A DNA stretch of 64,000 nt. Origin: CAVRJC01 sp963721435 (GTDB lineage: Bacteria; Actinomycetota; Acidimicrobiia; IMCC26256; DASPTH01). Shown here in pieces: positions 25,124 through 34,496 of this stretch. The stretch spans positions 62,001 to 126,000 of the forward strand of contig CAVRJC010000007.1 of NCBI GenBank assembly GCA_963721435.1, in the 5' to 3' direction. The notes beneath the pieces are model-generated. The model saw only the letters and a list, made by a program, of their open reading frames with translations, was not told the origin of the DNA and made no database searches. Within the stretch, counting starts at the first letter, position 1; each line of letters starts with the position of its first letter. The translations under genes were made by a program, and so were the position numbers.

Positions 25124-26367
25124 TCGGCGCGCCGGTCCCGGAGGCCGGGCCGACGGAGCCGACGATCGCGCTTGTCTTCTCACCCGAGATCTGGGTCGAA
25201 GAGCTGCACCGCCATCTGGCCGATCACGGCGGCGCGCGTGTGCGCCAGATCGTGATGGAGCCGTCAGTGGCGCTCGAAGAGGAGTACGACACACTGGTCG
25301 TCAGTCATCGCTGGCCGGCGTTGAGCAGGCCGTTGATCACCGGCGTCCACGACCGCGGACGCCGGGTGCTCGGGGTGTTCGACCCCGACGAGCCCCAGGG
25401 TCGTGACCACCTGTACGCGCTCGGCGTCGACGCCGCAATCTCCGCATCGTCCGCGATCGCCGAGTTCGTCGCGGTGCTGACCGACCTCGGCAGCGGCCAC
25501 GAGGGTGCGCCCGCGGACGCGGTCGCAGGGGCCGCGCAAGTCGGGAATGGTCGTGGCGGCGCGATGACGCGCGCCGGCACGGTCGCCGCGCTCGTGGACC
25601 GCCCGGCGCCGGTACCACCGAGATCGCGATCGAGCTCGCCCGAGGCATCGCCGCGCGAGGGCGTGACACGGTGCTCGTCGACGCCGACGAGTCGCGTGCC
25701 GCGATCGCGACGCGTCTCGCGCTGCCGACCGAGCCGAACTTGCGCACTGCGCTCGACGCGGTGGAACACGGGCTCGGTGCACTGAATGGTGCCGCCGTCC
25801 CTGCCGGGTCGCCTCGGCTCCGAGTGGTCGGCGGGTTGCCGAGCGCGGATGCCGCCGCGCACGTGCGGGCCGGCGAGGTCGTGGACGTGCTGCATGCATT
25901 CGCCGGCGCCGCGCACGTAGTCGCCGATCTCGGGAGCACGTGGAGCCACGGGATCGCGAGCGCGGTCGCGCAGGTCGCTGACGTCGTCGTCGGTGTCGGC
26001 GCGGGAACGCCGGTGGGCGTCGCGCGCCTGCTGGCCTGGATCGCCCAGATCCGGTCCGATGCCGTGCGCGCTCCCGTCCACCTGGTCGTGAACTGCGCGC
26101 CTGCTGACCGCTTCCGTCGCAACGAGATCGCCACGGAGATCGCGCGCGACGTTCGAACCCGCGAGCCTGCTGTTCGTTCCGTTCGATCGCAAGGTCGATG
26201 CAGCGGCATGGCAGGGCGCGCTGGTCGGTCGCGGTCCGTTCACCGCGTCGGTGGCGCCGCTCGCCGCGATGGTGTGCCCTCCGGCGACCGTGCGCCGGTC
26301 GCCAGGGCGCCGTCAAGCCCGGAGGCGCGCCATCGCACTCGGCCTGACGCTCGGAGAGCGCACGTGA
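25120..26367 (+). CDS. tadZ: TadZ/CpaE-like pilus localisation ATPase, frameshifted twice
   Basis: About 415 residues. The first 125 form an atypical receiver-like domain, with VFDPDEPQGRDHLYALGVDA in the place of a response-regulator fold. The second part is a MinD/ParA-like fold with a degenerate P-loop: GAGTTEIAIELARGIAARG lacks the normal lysine, as in TadZ. DTVLVDADE and ADLGSTWSH correspond to the A' and B motifs. Frame slips near 25612 (a missing G) and near 26160 break the ORF. The GTGA stop overlaps the TadA start. In other species TadZ recruits the pilus machine to the cell pole. Confidence 0.75.
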
Positions 26368-27635
26368 CCGACGCATACGACGTCATCCGCCGCGACGTCC
26401 TCTCGGGGATCGAGCGCCGTCGGCTCCGTCCGGAGGGCGATCTCGACGAGGTGCGCGTCGAGATCCGGCGCGCGGTCGACGACTACCAGCGCCGCGCGTA
26501 CCTCGGCGATGAAGTGCCGCTCGTCGACCTCGACGCGACCGTCGGCCCGCGTGCTGCGTTCCATCACGGACTTCGGCGCCTTGACCGATCTGATCGCGCG
26601 CCGCGACATCGAGGAGATCTTCATCGAGGGTGCGCGCGTGCTCGTACCTCGACGGCTCGGGCCGTCTGCGCGGGCTCACGTTGCCCACGAGCGAGGAGGA
26701 GAACCGCCAGATCGTCGAACGACTGCTCGCCACTACTGACCGCCAGCTGAACGCGAAGCACCCGATGGTCCAGGCGCGTGTCCTCGACGGCACAGCGCGC
26801 CTCACCGTCGCCATCCCGCCGGTCGGTGATCAGCTTTCGGCGACGCTGCGGCGTTACGTCGTGCGCAACGTCACCCTCGCCGATCTGGTGGAGCGCGAAT
26901 CGCTCACGGCGGAAGCCGCCGACTTCCTCGGCGCCCTCATGCAGATCCGCAGCCGCGTCGCGGTGTCAGGCGAGCCCGGCGCGGGGAAGACCACGCTCGC
27001 CGCCGCGCTCCTGGCCGCGGCACCCGCGAGCCACTGCGTGCGCGCGTGCGAAGAGATCCGGGAGCTTGCGGTACCGATCACGCACGGCTCCTACTACGAG
27101 GTCCGCCCTCCGGCGCTCGACGGCACGGGCGAGATCAGCCTCCGCGACCTGGTGAAGTTCGTGCTCGCGATGAGGCCGGACCGCATCGTCGTAGGAGAGG
27201 TTCGCGGCGCCGAGGCGTTCGAGCTGAGCAGAGCCGTCAACGCGGGATGCGGATTCCTCTGCACCGTGCACGCGAACAGCGCGGCCGAAGCACTCGACGC
27301 GCTCGTCAACGCCGCGCTCGATGGCAGGGGAGAACGTCACCGAGCGGATCGTGCGGAAGGTCTTCTCTGGTGCGCTCGATGTCGTCGTGCACCTCGACCG
27401 CGACGACCTCCGTCATGTGGGATCCGGGAGTATCCGCCGTCAGGTGATGGAGATCGCTGCCGTTCTGCCGGCACTCCGCGACGACTTCACCATCGAGCCC
27501 CTCTTCGTGCGCAGCCAACTCGGCGCGCCGCTGGAGTGGACGGGCGCGCTCCCTTCGCGACTGGTCGAACGACTCGGTCGGGTGTCGCAGGGCGCCGGTT
27601 TCGCGGAGCTCGTCGGCGCGGGAGCGAACGCGTGA
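26364..27635 (+). CDS. tadA: Type II/IV secretion ATPase TadA/CpaF, frameshifted
   Basis: About 424 residues in four frame segments, with slips near 26535, 26630 and 27318 (each one extra base). Together they give the whole ATPase: N-terminal LTDLIARRDIEEIFIEGA, P-loop GEPGAGKTTLAAALL, the Asp box (CEEIRELAVP), the Walker B region RPDRIVVGEVRGAEAF and CTVHANSAAEALDALV. The hexamer drives pilin assembly. Its stop overlaps the TadB start (GTGA). The slip at 27318 is an extra G that turns NAALMAGENV into NAALDGRGE. Confidence 0.85.
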
Positions 27636-28525
27636 CGCTCCTTGCTGCGGTCGCGGTCGGCGTGTTCTGCTACTTCCTCGCCGGGGCTCTGAGTGGTCGC
27701 ACCCCCAACGTCGCCTCCTGGAAGCGCCCTCGTCCCGCGGTCAACGCGCAGCAGCTGTGGCTCACGCAGGCAGGCGTGCTCCTCGCACCCTGGCAGTTCT
27801 GGGGCATGTCGATGCTGCTTGGCGCGGCTGCGTTCGCCGCTTCCTGGCTCGTGACCCGCACGCCGCTGATCGCGGTCGTACCGGCAGCCGTCGCGGCCAT
27901 GCTCCCGCGTGCGTTGTACGCGCAACGTCGCGCAACTCGTCTCCGCTCGGTACAGGAAGCGTGGCCGGACGGGCTCCGCGACCTCGTCGCCTCGATCGCG
28001 GCCGGTCGTTCGCTCACGCAGGCGCTGCACAGCCTCGCGAGTTCGGGACCCGCGCCACTCCGTGTCGCCTTCGCGCGCTTTCCCGCCCTCGCCCGCATGC
28101 TCGGCACCGCGGGCGCGCTCGAAGTCGTCAAGGAGGAGCTCGCCGACCCGACGAGCGACCGTGTGCTCGAGATCCTCGTGCTCGCCCACGAACGCGGTGG
28201 CCAGATCGTGAGGGAGATCCTCGAAGACCTCGTGGTGGTCACCACGAAGGACCTCAAGGTGCTCGACGAGATCGAGACCGAGGGGCTCGAGATGAAGATC
28301 AACGCGTGTGCGGTGCTCGTGTTGCCGTGGTTCGTCCTGCTGGCACTCACGATGCGGGCCGGACCGTTCCGCGCGTTCTACCAGTCGGCGGCCGGGCTCG
28401 CAGTCGTGGTGATCGGCGCAGGCTTGAGCGCACTCGGGTACGCGTGGATCAGCCGGCTCGGCCGCATGCACAGCGAGCAGCGTGTGTTCGGATCGGGGTC
28501 CGTCAGCCCCGGGGGCGCATCGTGA
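27632..28525 (+). CDS. tadB: Tad pilus inner-membrane platform protein TadB
   Basis: 297 residues with a T2SSF fold: an N-terminal membrane helix, a cytoplasmic stretch (RSVQEAWPDGLRDLVASIAA GRSLTQAL) and three helices near the C-terminus. The EAWPDGLRDLVASI...SLTQAL motif is diagnostic for TadB-type platform proteins. GTG at 27632, four-base overlaps on both sides. With TadC it anchors the TadA ATPase. Confidence 0.87.
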   Translation: MTLLAAVAVGVFCYFLAGALSGRTPNVASWKRPRPAVNAQQLWLTQAGVLLAPWQFWGMSMLLGAAAFAASWLVTRTPLIAVVPAAVAAMLPRALYAQRRATRLRSVQEAWPDGLRDLVASIAAGRSLTQALHSLASSGPAPLRVAFARFPALARMLGTAGALEVVKEELADPTSDRVLEILVLAHERGGQIVREILEDLVVVTTKDLKVLDEIETEGLEMKINACAVLVLPWFVLLALTMRAGPFRAFYQSAAGLAVVVIGAGLSALGYAWISRLGRMHSEQRVFGSGSVSPGGAS

Positions 28526-29451
28526 CCCTCGCGGTGGCGGCCGTCTTTGGCGCGCTCCTTGCCGCCGGCGTCGCCGGTGTGCTCGTCCCGCCGACGGCGC
28601 GACTCGCACCTCGGTTGCGGCCCTACACCCTCGGTGCGCGTGCCCGCCTCGGTCGCACCGCCGATCTGATTGCCGACCCGGTCGACGGGCACGAGCGCGG
28701 CCCGTTCGGGCGCATGGTCGCGCCGCCCGTTCGCGCGGGCGTCGAACGCTTGAGCCGGATGGTCGAACGCCGCTCCGACGAGGCGCTCCGGCTCTCGCTC
28801 GCGCAAGCGGGCTTCTACGACGTCACGCCCGACGACTACCGCACCCGGACCGTCAGCGCCGTGATCTTGTTCGGCGTCGCGGGCGCGACGCTCGGGATCT
28901 TCGCGCTCCACTCGCTCGTGCTCACGCTCGCGCTGATGGCCTGCGGCGCGATCTTCGGAGCTTCGCGCACCCGTGGCCGCGTCGACCGCGCCATCGCCGA
29001 AAGACGTGAGCGCATCCGCCTCGAGCTGTACACGGTCAATCAACTGTTGGCGATGCACGTCCGTACCGGTGCCGGCCCCATCCAGACCACGCAGCGGATC
29101 GTCGACCGCGGGCACGGCGTGCTCGTCGACGAGCTCGACGGCGTGCTACGTGCGGTACGCAGCGGCTCGTCCGAGCCCGACGCCTTCCGACGCGCTGCCG
29201 ACCTGACGCCCGAGCCCGGCGCGGCGCGAACGTACAAGCTGTTCGCCGCGGGTGCCGAGCGCGGCGTCGACCTCGCCGGAGGTCTCAGGGCGCTCAGTGA
29301 CGATCTCCGCGACGCGCGCCGCGAAGAGATCCGCAAGACGGCCACCAAACGACGCGCCGCGATGCTGGTTCCGACCATCGCCGTGCTCGCGCCCGTGATG
29401 TTGCTGTTCATCGCCGCGCCACTGCCTTCCATCGTCTTCGGTGGCCGGTGA
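28522..29451 (+). CDS. tadC: Tad pilus inner-membrane platform protein TadC
   Basis: 309 residues with the same T2SSF architecture: N-terminal helix, RLELYTVNQLLAMHVRTGAG and RKTATKRRAAMLVPTIAVLA before the final membrane helix. The LxLAQAGFYDVTPDDYRTR segment is typical of TadC. GTG start overlaps the TadB stop. It pairs with TadB. Confidence 0.85.
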   Translation: MTLAVAAVFGALLAAGVAGVLVPPTARLAPRLRPYTLGARARLGRTADLIADPVDGHERGPFGRMVAPPVRAGVERLSRMVERRSDEALRLSLAQAGFYDVTPDDYRTRTVSAVILFGVAGATLGIFALHSLVLTLALMACGAIFGASRTRGRVDRAIAERRERIRLELYTVNQLLAMHVRTGAGPIQTTQRIVDRGHGVLVDELDGVLRAVRSGSSEPDAFRRAADLTPEPGAARTYKLFAAGAERGVDLAGGLRALSDDLRDARREEIRKTATKRRAAMLVPTIAVLAPVMLLFIAAPLPSIVFGGR

Positions 29452-29544
29452 TGGCCGCGTCCCGAGAACTTCCCCACGGCTCCGACGTTCCGTTCCGATC
29501 CCGACCGGTGCGTCCGGTCGCACACCACACGAGGAGACATCCCG

Positions 29545-29757
29545 ATGCGCGTTTTGATCAGCATCAGCAATGGCCTGCGCGCACTCCGTGCGAGGTGCCG
29601 ACCGCCGGGCGGGCACTCGAGCGAGCGGGGCATGACGACAGCCGAATTGCTTGGCAACGCGGCCCTCGGAATCGCGGCGCTCGTCGCGATCTGGGCCGTG
29701 CTCCAGACCCTCGGTCTCGACGTCGTCGACTGGATGCGGGGTCAGCTGCGGGTCTGA
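29545..29757 (+). CDS. Flp/TadE-type prepilin
   Basis: 70 residues. After a basic leader ending SSERG, the sequence is MTTAELLGNAALGIAALVAI, a class III signal peptide: Gly-Met cleavage with Glu at +5 followed by a hydrophobic helix. Total length fits a Flp major pilin, and a GAGGAG ribosome site precedes the ATG. It follows TadC by 93 bases. Without a prepilin peptidase gene in the window, processing must rely on one elsewhere. Confidence 0.72.
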   Translation: MRVLISISNGLRALRARCRPPGGHSSERGMTTAELLGNAALGIAALVAIWAVLQTLGLDVVDWMRGQLRV

Positions 29758-29762
29758 CGACC

Positions 29763-30111
29763 GTGCAGTTCGTGGCCGCGACCGCGCTCACGCTGCTCGT
29801 GTTCGTCGCGCTCGGCGAACCTCGTCGTCGACCTCTACGCCAGGGGTGTCGTCCGAGCCGCAGTCGACGAGGGCGCGCGGGCGGGCGCACCGATCGACGC
29901 CAGTGCCGCGGAGTGCGAGCAGCGGGCGGGTGACGTCGTGCGCTACCTCCTCGGAGGCGAGCTCGGGCGTGACGTGCAGATCGAATGCCGCGACGTGCAG
30001 GGGAAAATGACCGCGGATGTCGTCGTGGTGCTCCGCGGGTGGATCCCCGGCATCGTGCCCGACTGGACGTTCCGCCTCGTCGGATCGGCGACGAAGGAAC
30101 GCCTGCCGTGA
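29763..30111 (+). CDS. TadE/TadG-like minor pseudopilin, frameshifted
   Basis: About 116 residues. The N-terminal helix VQFVAATALTLLVFVALANL (restored by removing one G near 29815) is a TadE-type transmembrane segment, then GVVRAAVDEGARAGA and a small beta domain ending RLVGSATKERLP. The frame slip turns ALANLV into ALGEPR. Its start is a GTG 5 bases after the previous stop and its TGA overlaps the next GTG. Confidence 0.7.
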
Positions 30112-30542
30112 CGCAGCGACAGCTCCGCCCGTGTTGTGACGAGCGCGGCTTCCTCGCGACCGAGTTCGCGCTCGGTGTCGCGGTGTTGCTCGTTCCGGTC
30201 GCGTGCCTCGTTCTCACGCTGCCCACGTGGTCGGAGCGCAAGACCACGGCGCGGGCCATCGTCCGGGAGGTCGCGCGCGTGGTCGCGTCGGCCGGAGTGT
30301 GCGACCAGGAGAGCGCTCGGGGCCTCGCCGAGATCATGGCGCGCAACCTCGGCCTGCCCGACGGCGACGCGACCATCGAGCTCCGCTGCTGGCCGGGAGC
30401 CGCCCTCGTGCCGGGGAGCGATCTCGAAGCCGCGGTGACAGTGCACATGCCGGCCGTCGACCTTCCCGGCGTCGGCCCAGTCGGGGAGTGGAGCTGGACT
30501 GCGCGACACCGCCAACCGGTCGACCGGTACGTGAGCTCGTGA
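30108..30542 (+). CDS. TadE-like pseudopilin
   Basis: 144 residues with a short basic N-terminus, DERGFLATEFALGVAVLLVP as the hydrophobic segment (RG-x-L-A-T-E-F is TadE-like) and a downstream domain with a Cys pair (GVCDQ and LRCWPG) that could form a disulfide. It overlaps both neighbours by four bases, so it belongs to the pilus operon. Confidence 0.75.
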   Translation: MTQRQLRPCCDERGFLATEFALGVAVLLVPVACLVLTLPTWSERKTTARAIVREVARVVASAGVCDQESARGLAEIMARNLGLPDGDATIELRCWPGAALVPGSDLEAAVTVHMPAVDLPGVGPVGEWSWTARHRQPVDRYVSS

Positions 30543-30976
30543 TGCCCCGTGCACGGGTGCGCGGCGGAGACATCGAGCGCGGGACCATCACGCTCTGGAT
30601 CCTCGGTCTCTGTCTCATGCTGTTCCTGCTCGGCGGCATCAGCCTCGATCTGTGGCGGTCGTTCTCGGAGCGGCGCGCGCTCGCCGCAACCGCCGATGCG
30701 GCTGCGCTCGCAGGTGCGTCCGCGATCGACGAGGGTCGCTATCGACAGTCGGGAGACGTCGTGCTCGTGCCCGCAGAGGCTGAGGCGCGGGCGCGGGCGA
30801 GCGTTGTCGACCAGCTCGACAAGGATGCGCTCCGCGACGTCGAGGTGCACGCGACGACGGAAGCCGTCACTGTCGTCGCGCGCGGCCGCGTCGGTCTCAC
30901 ACTGTTGAACCTGCTGCACACGGCGGACGTCGACGTCGTCGTCACCGCGACCGCGACGCCGCGGCGGTCGTCGTGA
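30539..30976 (+). CDS. TadG-like (Flp pilus-associated) protein
   Basis: 145 residues. GDIERGTITLWILGLCLMLF is the TadG/TadE-type membrane entry (RG-x-I-x-L) and is followed by DLWRSFSERRALAATADAAALAGASAIDEG, the well-known TadG motif with Ala-rich helix. GTG at 30539 or ATG at 30542. The protein is short because it lacks the VWA domain found in larger TadG proteins. Confidence 0.82.
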   Translation: MMPRARVRGGDIERGTITLWILGLCLMLFLLGGISLDLWRSFSERRALAATADAAALAGASAIDEGRYRQSGDVVLVPAEAEARARASVVDQLDKDALRDVEVHATTEAVTVVARGRVGLTLLNLLHTADVDVVVTATATPRRSS

Positions 30977-31923
30977 AACGCGCGGCCCGAGTCGCGTGGG
31001 TGATCGGGCTGCTCGTGCACGCGAGCGTCGCGATGCCCTCGGCCGCCCACGCACAGACCGGTGGCGGCGAGCTCGGGCCCGACTACGTGCGCGCGTCGGC
31101 GGGTGATCTCGGAGCCGGAGGCTTCCCCGGTGGTGGCCTCCCGGCGCGCGACCCGTCATGGGATTCCCCCTACTCGTGGTCGCGCGCGAACGACGCCCGG
31201 TACTGCGTGGTGTTCGCCGGCCCCTGGCCGCAGGAGATCGCCACGCACGTCACGCCCCGTCCGAACGGCTCGGTCAACGGGAACCCCATCCCGCGGTTCG
31301 GGCTCCCCGGCGACCAGCCGACCGCGTGGCTCCTCGACGATCTCTCGCTCCTACCTCCCGACGCCCGGGTCATCGGTCCGCTCGTCTGGGACCTCGGAGC
31401 ACCAACCGCGGGCGGGGATGACCTCATCATCGTTCCGTGGTGCCCCGCGCCCGGGAGCGCGCCGCCCTGGGACGCCCCGACCGCCGCGGAGATCTGGCAG
31501 CAGACGCCGCTCCCGCGGCGCGGGATCGGCGCCAGCCCTCCGGGCACCGCCGCGTGGCCCGGCATCGCGCGCTTGGCGACGTTCTTCTGGAGCGACGCTC
31601 GTCCGCCCACGACGGCATCGGTGTCGCTCCGCGGCTTCGACGTGACGGTCGTCGCGCATCCTGTCGCGTACGCGTGGTCGTTCGGGGACGGATCGACGCA
31701 GATCGTCGGTGACCCGCCGACTGCCATCGTGCCGTACCCACGAAGGGGCGACTTCGCGGTCACGCTGTATGTGGTGTGGGAAGCGCACGCGCAACTGGCG
31801 TACTCGGCGTGGGGCGTGAGCCTCGGAGCCATCGACCTCGGGACGGTCACCCTTGCCGAGTCCCGGCCGTACCACGTCGCCGAGATCCGGGCGGTGCTCC
31901 GCACCACGCCCACCGGGCGGTAG
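30973..31923 (+). CDS. Secreted protein with PKD-like fold, Tad-operon end gene
   Basis: 316 residues with a signal peptide (MKRAARVAWVIGLLVHASVA, cleavage after the Ala-rich AHAQ). The mature part is Pro/Gly/Trp-rich and includes YAWSFGDGSTQIVGDPPTAI then ...VTLYVVWEA, the W-x-F-G-D-G-S motif of a PKD domain. The GTG start overlaps the TadG-like stop, so it is the last gene of the operon and probably a cell-surface or pilus-associated adhesin-like factor. No LPxTG or membrane anchor is seen. Confidence 0.7.
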   Translation: MKRAARVAWVIGLLVHASVAMPSAAHAQTGGGELGPDYVRASAGDLGAGGFPGGGLPARDPSWDSPYSWSRANDARYCVVFAGPWPQEIATHVTPRPNGSVNGNPIPRFGLPGDQPTAWLLDDLSLLPPDARVIGPLVWDLGAPTAGGDDLIIVPWCPAPGSAPPWDAPTAAEIWQQTPLPRRGIGASPPGTAAWPGIARLATFFWSDARPPTTASVSLRGFDVTVVAHPVAYAWSFGDGSTQIVGDPPTAIVPYPRRGDFAVTLYVVWEAHAQLAYSAWGVSLGAIDLGTVTLAESRPYHVAEIRAVLRTTPTGR

Positions 31924-31959
31924 CGTCGAACTCCTCGCACGCAGAACGCTGGAGGTCGC

Positions 31960-32418
31960 ATGTTTCGCACGGTCGTGGTGGGTACCGACGGGTCGGACAG
32001 CGCGTTCGCGGCGGTCGAGGCCGCAGCCGAGCTCGTCGGCAAGATCGGGGAAGGCACCACGCTCCACATCGTGAGCGTGGTGAAGCCGGCGTCGACCAGT
32101 GCGATGGCCGCGGGGGAGATGGCGGCGTCTGCGCCCGCGGCCGCCGACCTGCAGTGGCAGGACGAAGCCCGCGCCGACCTCGGGCGTCAGCTGGCCGCGA
32201 TCGCCCACCGCGTGGAGCATCCGGGCGTCACGGTGGAGACGCACGTGCGCACCGGCAATCCCGCCGAGGTGCTGTGCGACATGGCCGCGCACCTGGTGGC
32301 CGACCTCATCGTGGTCGGCAACCGCGGGATGCAGGGAGGGAAGCGGTTCCTCGGCAGCGTGCCCAACTCGGTGTCGCACCACGCGCCGTGCAGCGTGCTG
32401 ATCGTCGACACCGTCTGA
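31960..32418 (+). CDS. Universal stress protein (UspA family)
   Basis: 152 residues of the Usp alpha/beta fold: VVVGTDGSDSAFAAVEAAAE at the N-terminus and VVGNRGMQGGKRFLGSVPNS near the end, whose G-x2-G-x9-G-S/N motif is the ATP-binding form. GGAGG precedes the ATG. A 36-base gap to the pilus operon suggests its own promoter. Confidence 0.92.
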   Translation: MFRTVVVGTDGSDSAFAAVEAAAELVGKIGEGTTLHIVSVVKPASTSAMAAGEMAASAPAAADLQWQDEARADLGRQLAAIAHRVEHPGVTVETHVRTGNPAEVLCDMAAHLVADLIVVGNRGMQGGKRFLGSVPNSVSHHAPCSVLIVDTV

Positions 32419-32446
32419 CGGACTCCGGCTGCTGCCCGAGCGGCGC

Positions 32447-32810
32447 TCAGCCCGCGCCGACCGGCAGCACGGTGATGATGCCGAGCGAATCCTGGTGGGT
32501 CCAGGAGAGGGCGCCGGGATTGGGAATGTGCGCGGTCACGCGGAACTTGGGTGCGCCCTGGCGCGTGAGCCGGCGCATCGCGGTCTCGAAGTGGAGCTTG
32601 CCGCCGCGCTCGACGAACTCGCGGTTGAGCACGTAGAGCCGGCCACCCGGGCGGGAACACGAACACGAGGTGCCCGCCGATCGGCCACGTGAACCACGGC
32701 TGGAAGAACGCGAGATGGGAGCAGTACTCGCGCGCGAAGTTGAGTGCCCGATTTGCCCGCGCGGTCAAGCGGCGAATCCTACCGGCGACCGCTGTACCTT
32801 TGGCCGCCAT
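32447..32810 (-). CDS. Conserved hypothetical protein, frameshifted
   Basis: About 120 residues, not recognised. The N-terminal half reads RANRALNFAREYCSHLAFF then QPWFTWPIGGHLVFVFPPG; after a one-base change near 32645 it continues RLYVLNREFVERGGKLHFET and ends HQDSLGIITVLPVGAG. The aromatic segment suggests an enclosed hydrophobic core rather than a membrane protein. Its ATG at 32810-32808 interleaves with the ATG of the divergent glycosyltransferase at 32809, so one of the two starts is probably misplaced. Confidence 0.5.
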
Positions 32811-34428
32811 GACGGTCGTCGCCGAGCCCGCCCTGCCTGCCCCGACGGCACCCCGCGGGCGGCTCGCGCCGAGGTGGATGCTCGTCGCCGGGGCGCTCGT
32901 CGTGGCCGCCGGGATCGTACTCCGCTTCGTGACCCGCTCCGATCTCTGGCTGGACGAGGCGCTGTCGGTGAACATCGCGCGGCTGCCGTTCTCCGACCTC
33001 CACGAGGCGCTGAAGCACGACGGCGCGCCACCGCTCTACTACGTGCTCCTGCACCTGTGGACGGACGTGTTCGGCACGAGCGACTTCGCGGTGCGCGCGC
33101 TCTCCGGTGTCATCTCCGTCGCGACGCTCCCGCTCGCATGGTTCGCGGGCCGCCGGCTCGGACGCGGTGGGCCGCCAGGTCTCGTGCGCGCCGACTCGAC
33201 GCGCACCCGTCTGGTGGCCGCGCTCGTGGTGATCGTGTTCGCGACGTCGCCGTACATGATCCGCTACGCGACCGAAGCGCGCATGTACGCGCTCGTCATG
33301 CTGCTCGTCACCGCGGGCTACCTCGCGTTCCGGCGCGCGTTCGAACGGCCGTCGATCGGACGGCTCGCGCTCGTGGCGCTGATCGCCGCGCTGCTGCTGT
33401 ACGCGCAGTACTGGACCATCTATCTGCTCGCGGTCGTCGGCGTCGGCACCCTGTGGTGCGCGGTCCGGGGGCGAACGCCCGAGTTGCGCCACTCCGCGCG
33501 CCGCGTCGTGCTCGCGCTGCTCGTGGCCGGGCTCGCGTTCGTGCCCTGGCTGAGCACGTTCGTGTACCAGGCCCAGCACACGGGCACGCCGTGGGGCGAT
33601 CCGCAGCTCCCGTTCTCGGCGCTGCGCCAGGCGCTCGACCAGTTCTCCGGCGGCACGTCGACGTTCCACGGCGAGTCCAACATCATGGCCGCGTTGCTCG
33701 TCGTGCTGCTCGTGCTCGGTGGTTTCGGGGTGGCCAGGAGCGCACGCCACGTCGACCTCGACGTGCGCACGCGTCCGGCAGTGCGGTGGGAGCTCGCGGC
33801 CGCCCTCGCCGCGCTCACCGCCGGGCTGTTGTTCGCGTACGCGAGCGGGAGCGCGTTCGACGGCCGGTATGCGGCGATGATGTTCCCGCTCCTCCTGCTC
33901 GTGGTCGCGTACGGCTTCACCGTGTTCGCGTCGCGCGACGTGATGGCGCTCGCGCTCGCGGTCGTCGCGGTGCTCGGGCTCGTCGGTGGGATCCGCAACG
34001 TGGTCGACAACCGCACGCAGGCCGGGCAGGTCGCGTCGGTGCTCGCGAAGGACGCGAAGCCGGGTGACACCGTCGTGTACTGCCCCGACCAGCTCGGCCC
34101 CGCGGTGAGCCGGCTGCTCGGGCACCGCGCCGGGCTCAACCAGGTCACCTACCCGTCCGGCGCACGCCCCGCGCTCGTCGACTGGGTCGACTACCGCGAC
34201 GTCATCAACCGCACCGACCCGGCCGCGTTCGCCGACGCCGTGGTCGAGAAGACCGGCGACCACACGATCTGGTACGTGGTCACGCCCGGGTACCGCAGCT
34301 TCGACGTCCGGTGCGAAGCCCTCGGCAGCGCGCTCGCCCAGGCCCGGCCGGGTGGCACGCAACGGGTCGTCGAGCACGAGAGCAAGTTCTTCGAGCTCGA
34401 CAACCTGTACGAATTCCCACCGGCCTGA
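32809..34428 (+). CDS. GT-C type membrane glycosyltransferase
   Basis: 539 residues. A membrane segment after the N-terminus, then LWLDEALSVNIARLPF carrying the catalytic acidic pair in the first extracytoplasmic loop typical of GT-C enzymes (ArnT/PMT-like mannosyl- or arabinosyltransferases). At least nine further hydrophobic segments follow, with short loops, and a soluble C-terminal domain (DYRDVINRTDPAAFADAVV...). It probably transfers a sugar from a polyprenyl-phosphate donor. Envelope assembly genes follow immediately. Confidence 0.75.
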   Translation: MTVVAEPALPAPTAPRGRLAPRWMLVAGALVVAAGIVLRFVTRSDLWLDEALSVNIARLPFSDLHEALKHDGAPPLYYVLLHLWTDVFGTSDFAVRALSGVISVATLPLAWFAGRRLGRGGPPGLVRADSTRTRLVAALVVIVFATSPYMIRYATEARMYALVMLLVTAGYLAFRRAFERPSIGRLALVALIAALLLYAQYWTIYLLAVVGVGTLWCAVRGRTPELRHSARRVVLALLVAGLAFVPWLSTFVYQAQHTGTPWGDPQLPFSALRQALDQFSGGTSTFHGESNIMAALLVVLLVLGGFGVARSARHVDLDVRTRPAVRWELAAALAALTAGLLFAYASGSAFDGRYAAMMFPLLLLVVAYGFTVFASRDVMALALAVVAVLGLVGGIRNVVDNRTQAGQVASVLAKDAKPGDTVVYCPDQLGPAVSRLLGHRAGLNQVTYPSGARPALVDWVDYRDVINRTDPAAFADAVVEKTGDHTIWYVVTPGYRSFDVRCEALGSALAQARPGGTQRVVEHESKFFELDNLYEFPPA

Positions 34429-34496
34429 CCGTAGAATCTCCTGATCCCAATTCTCGTCCCAGCCGCGTTGGCTGAAACCCTCTTGGAGCCCCCGCC

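Noticed and set aside
26364..27635. Programmed ribosomal frameshifting in tadA
   Set aside because: No slippery heptamer or downstream pseudoknot is evident, and similar slips occur in many unrelated genes of the window.
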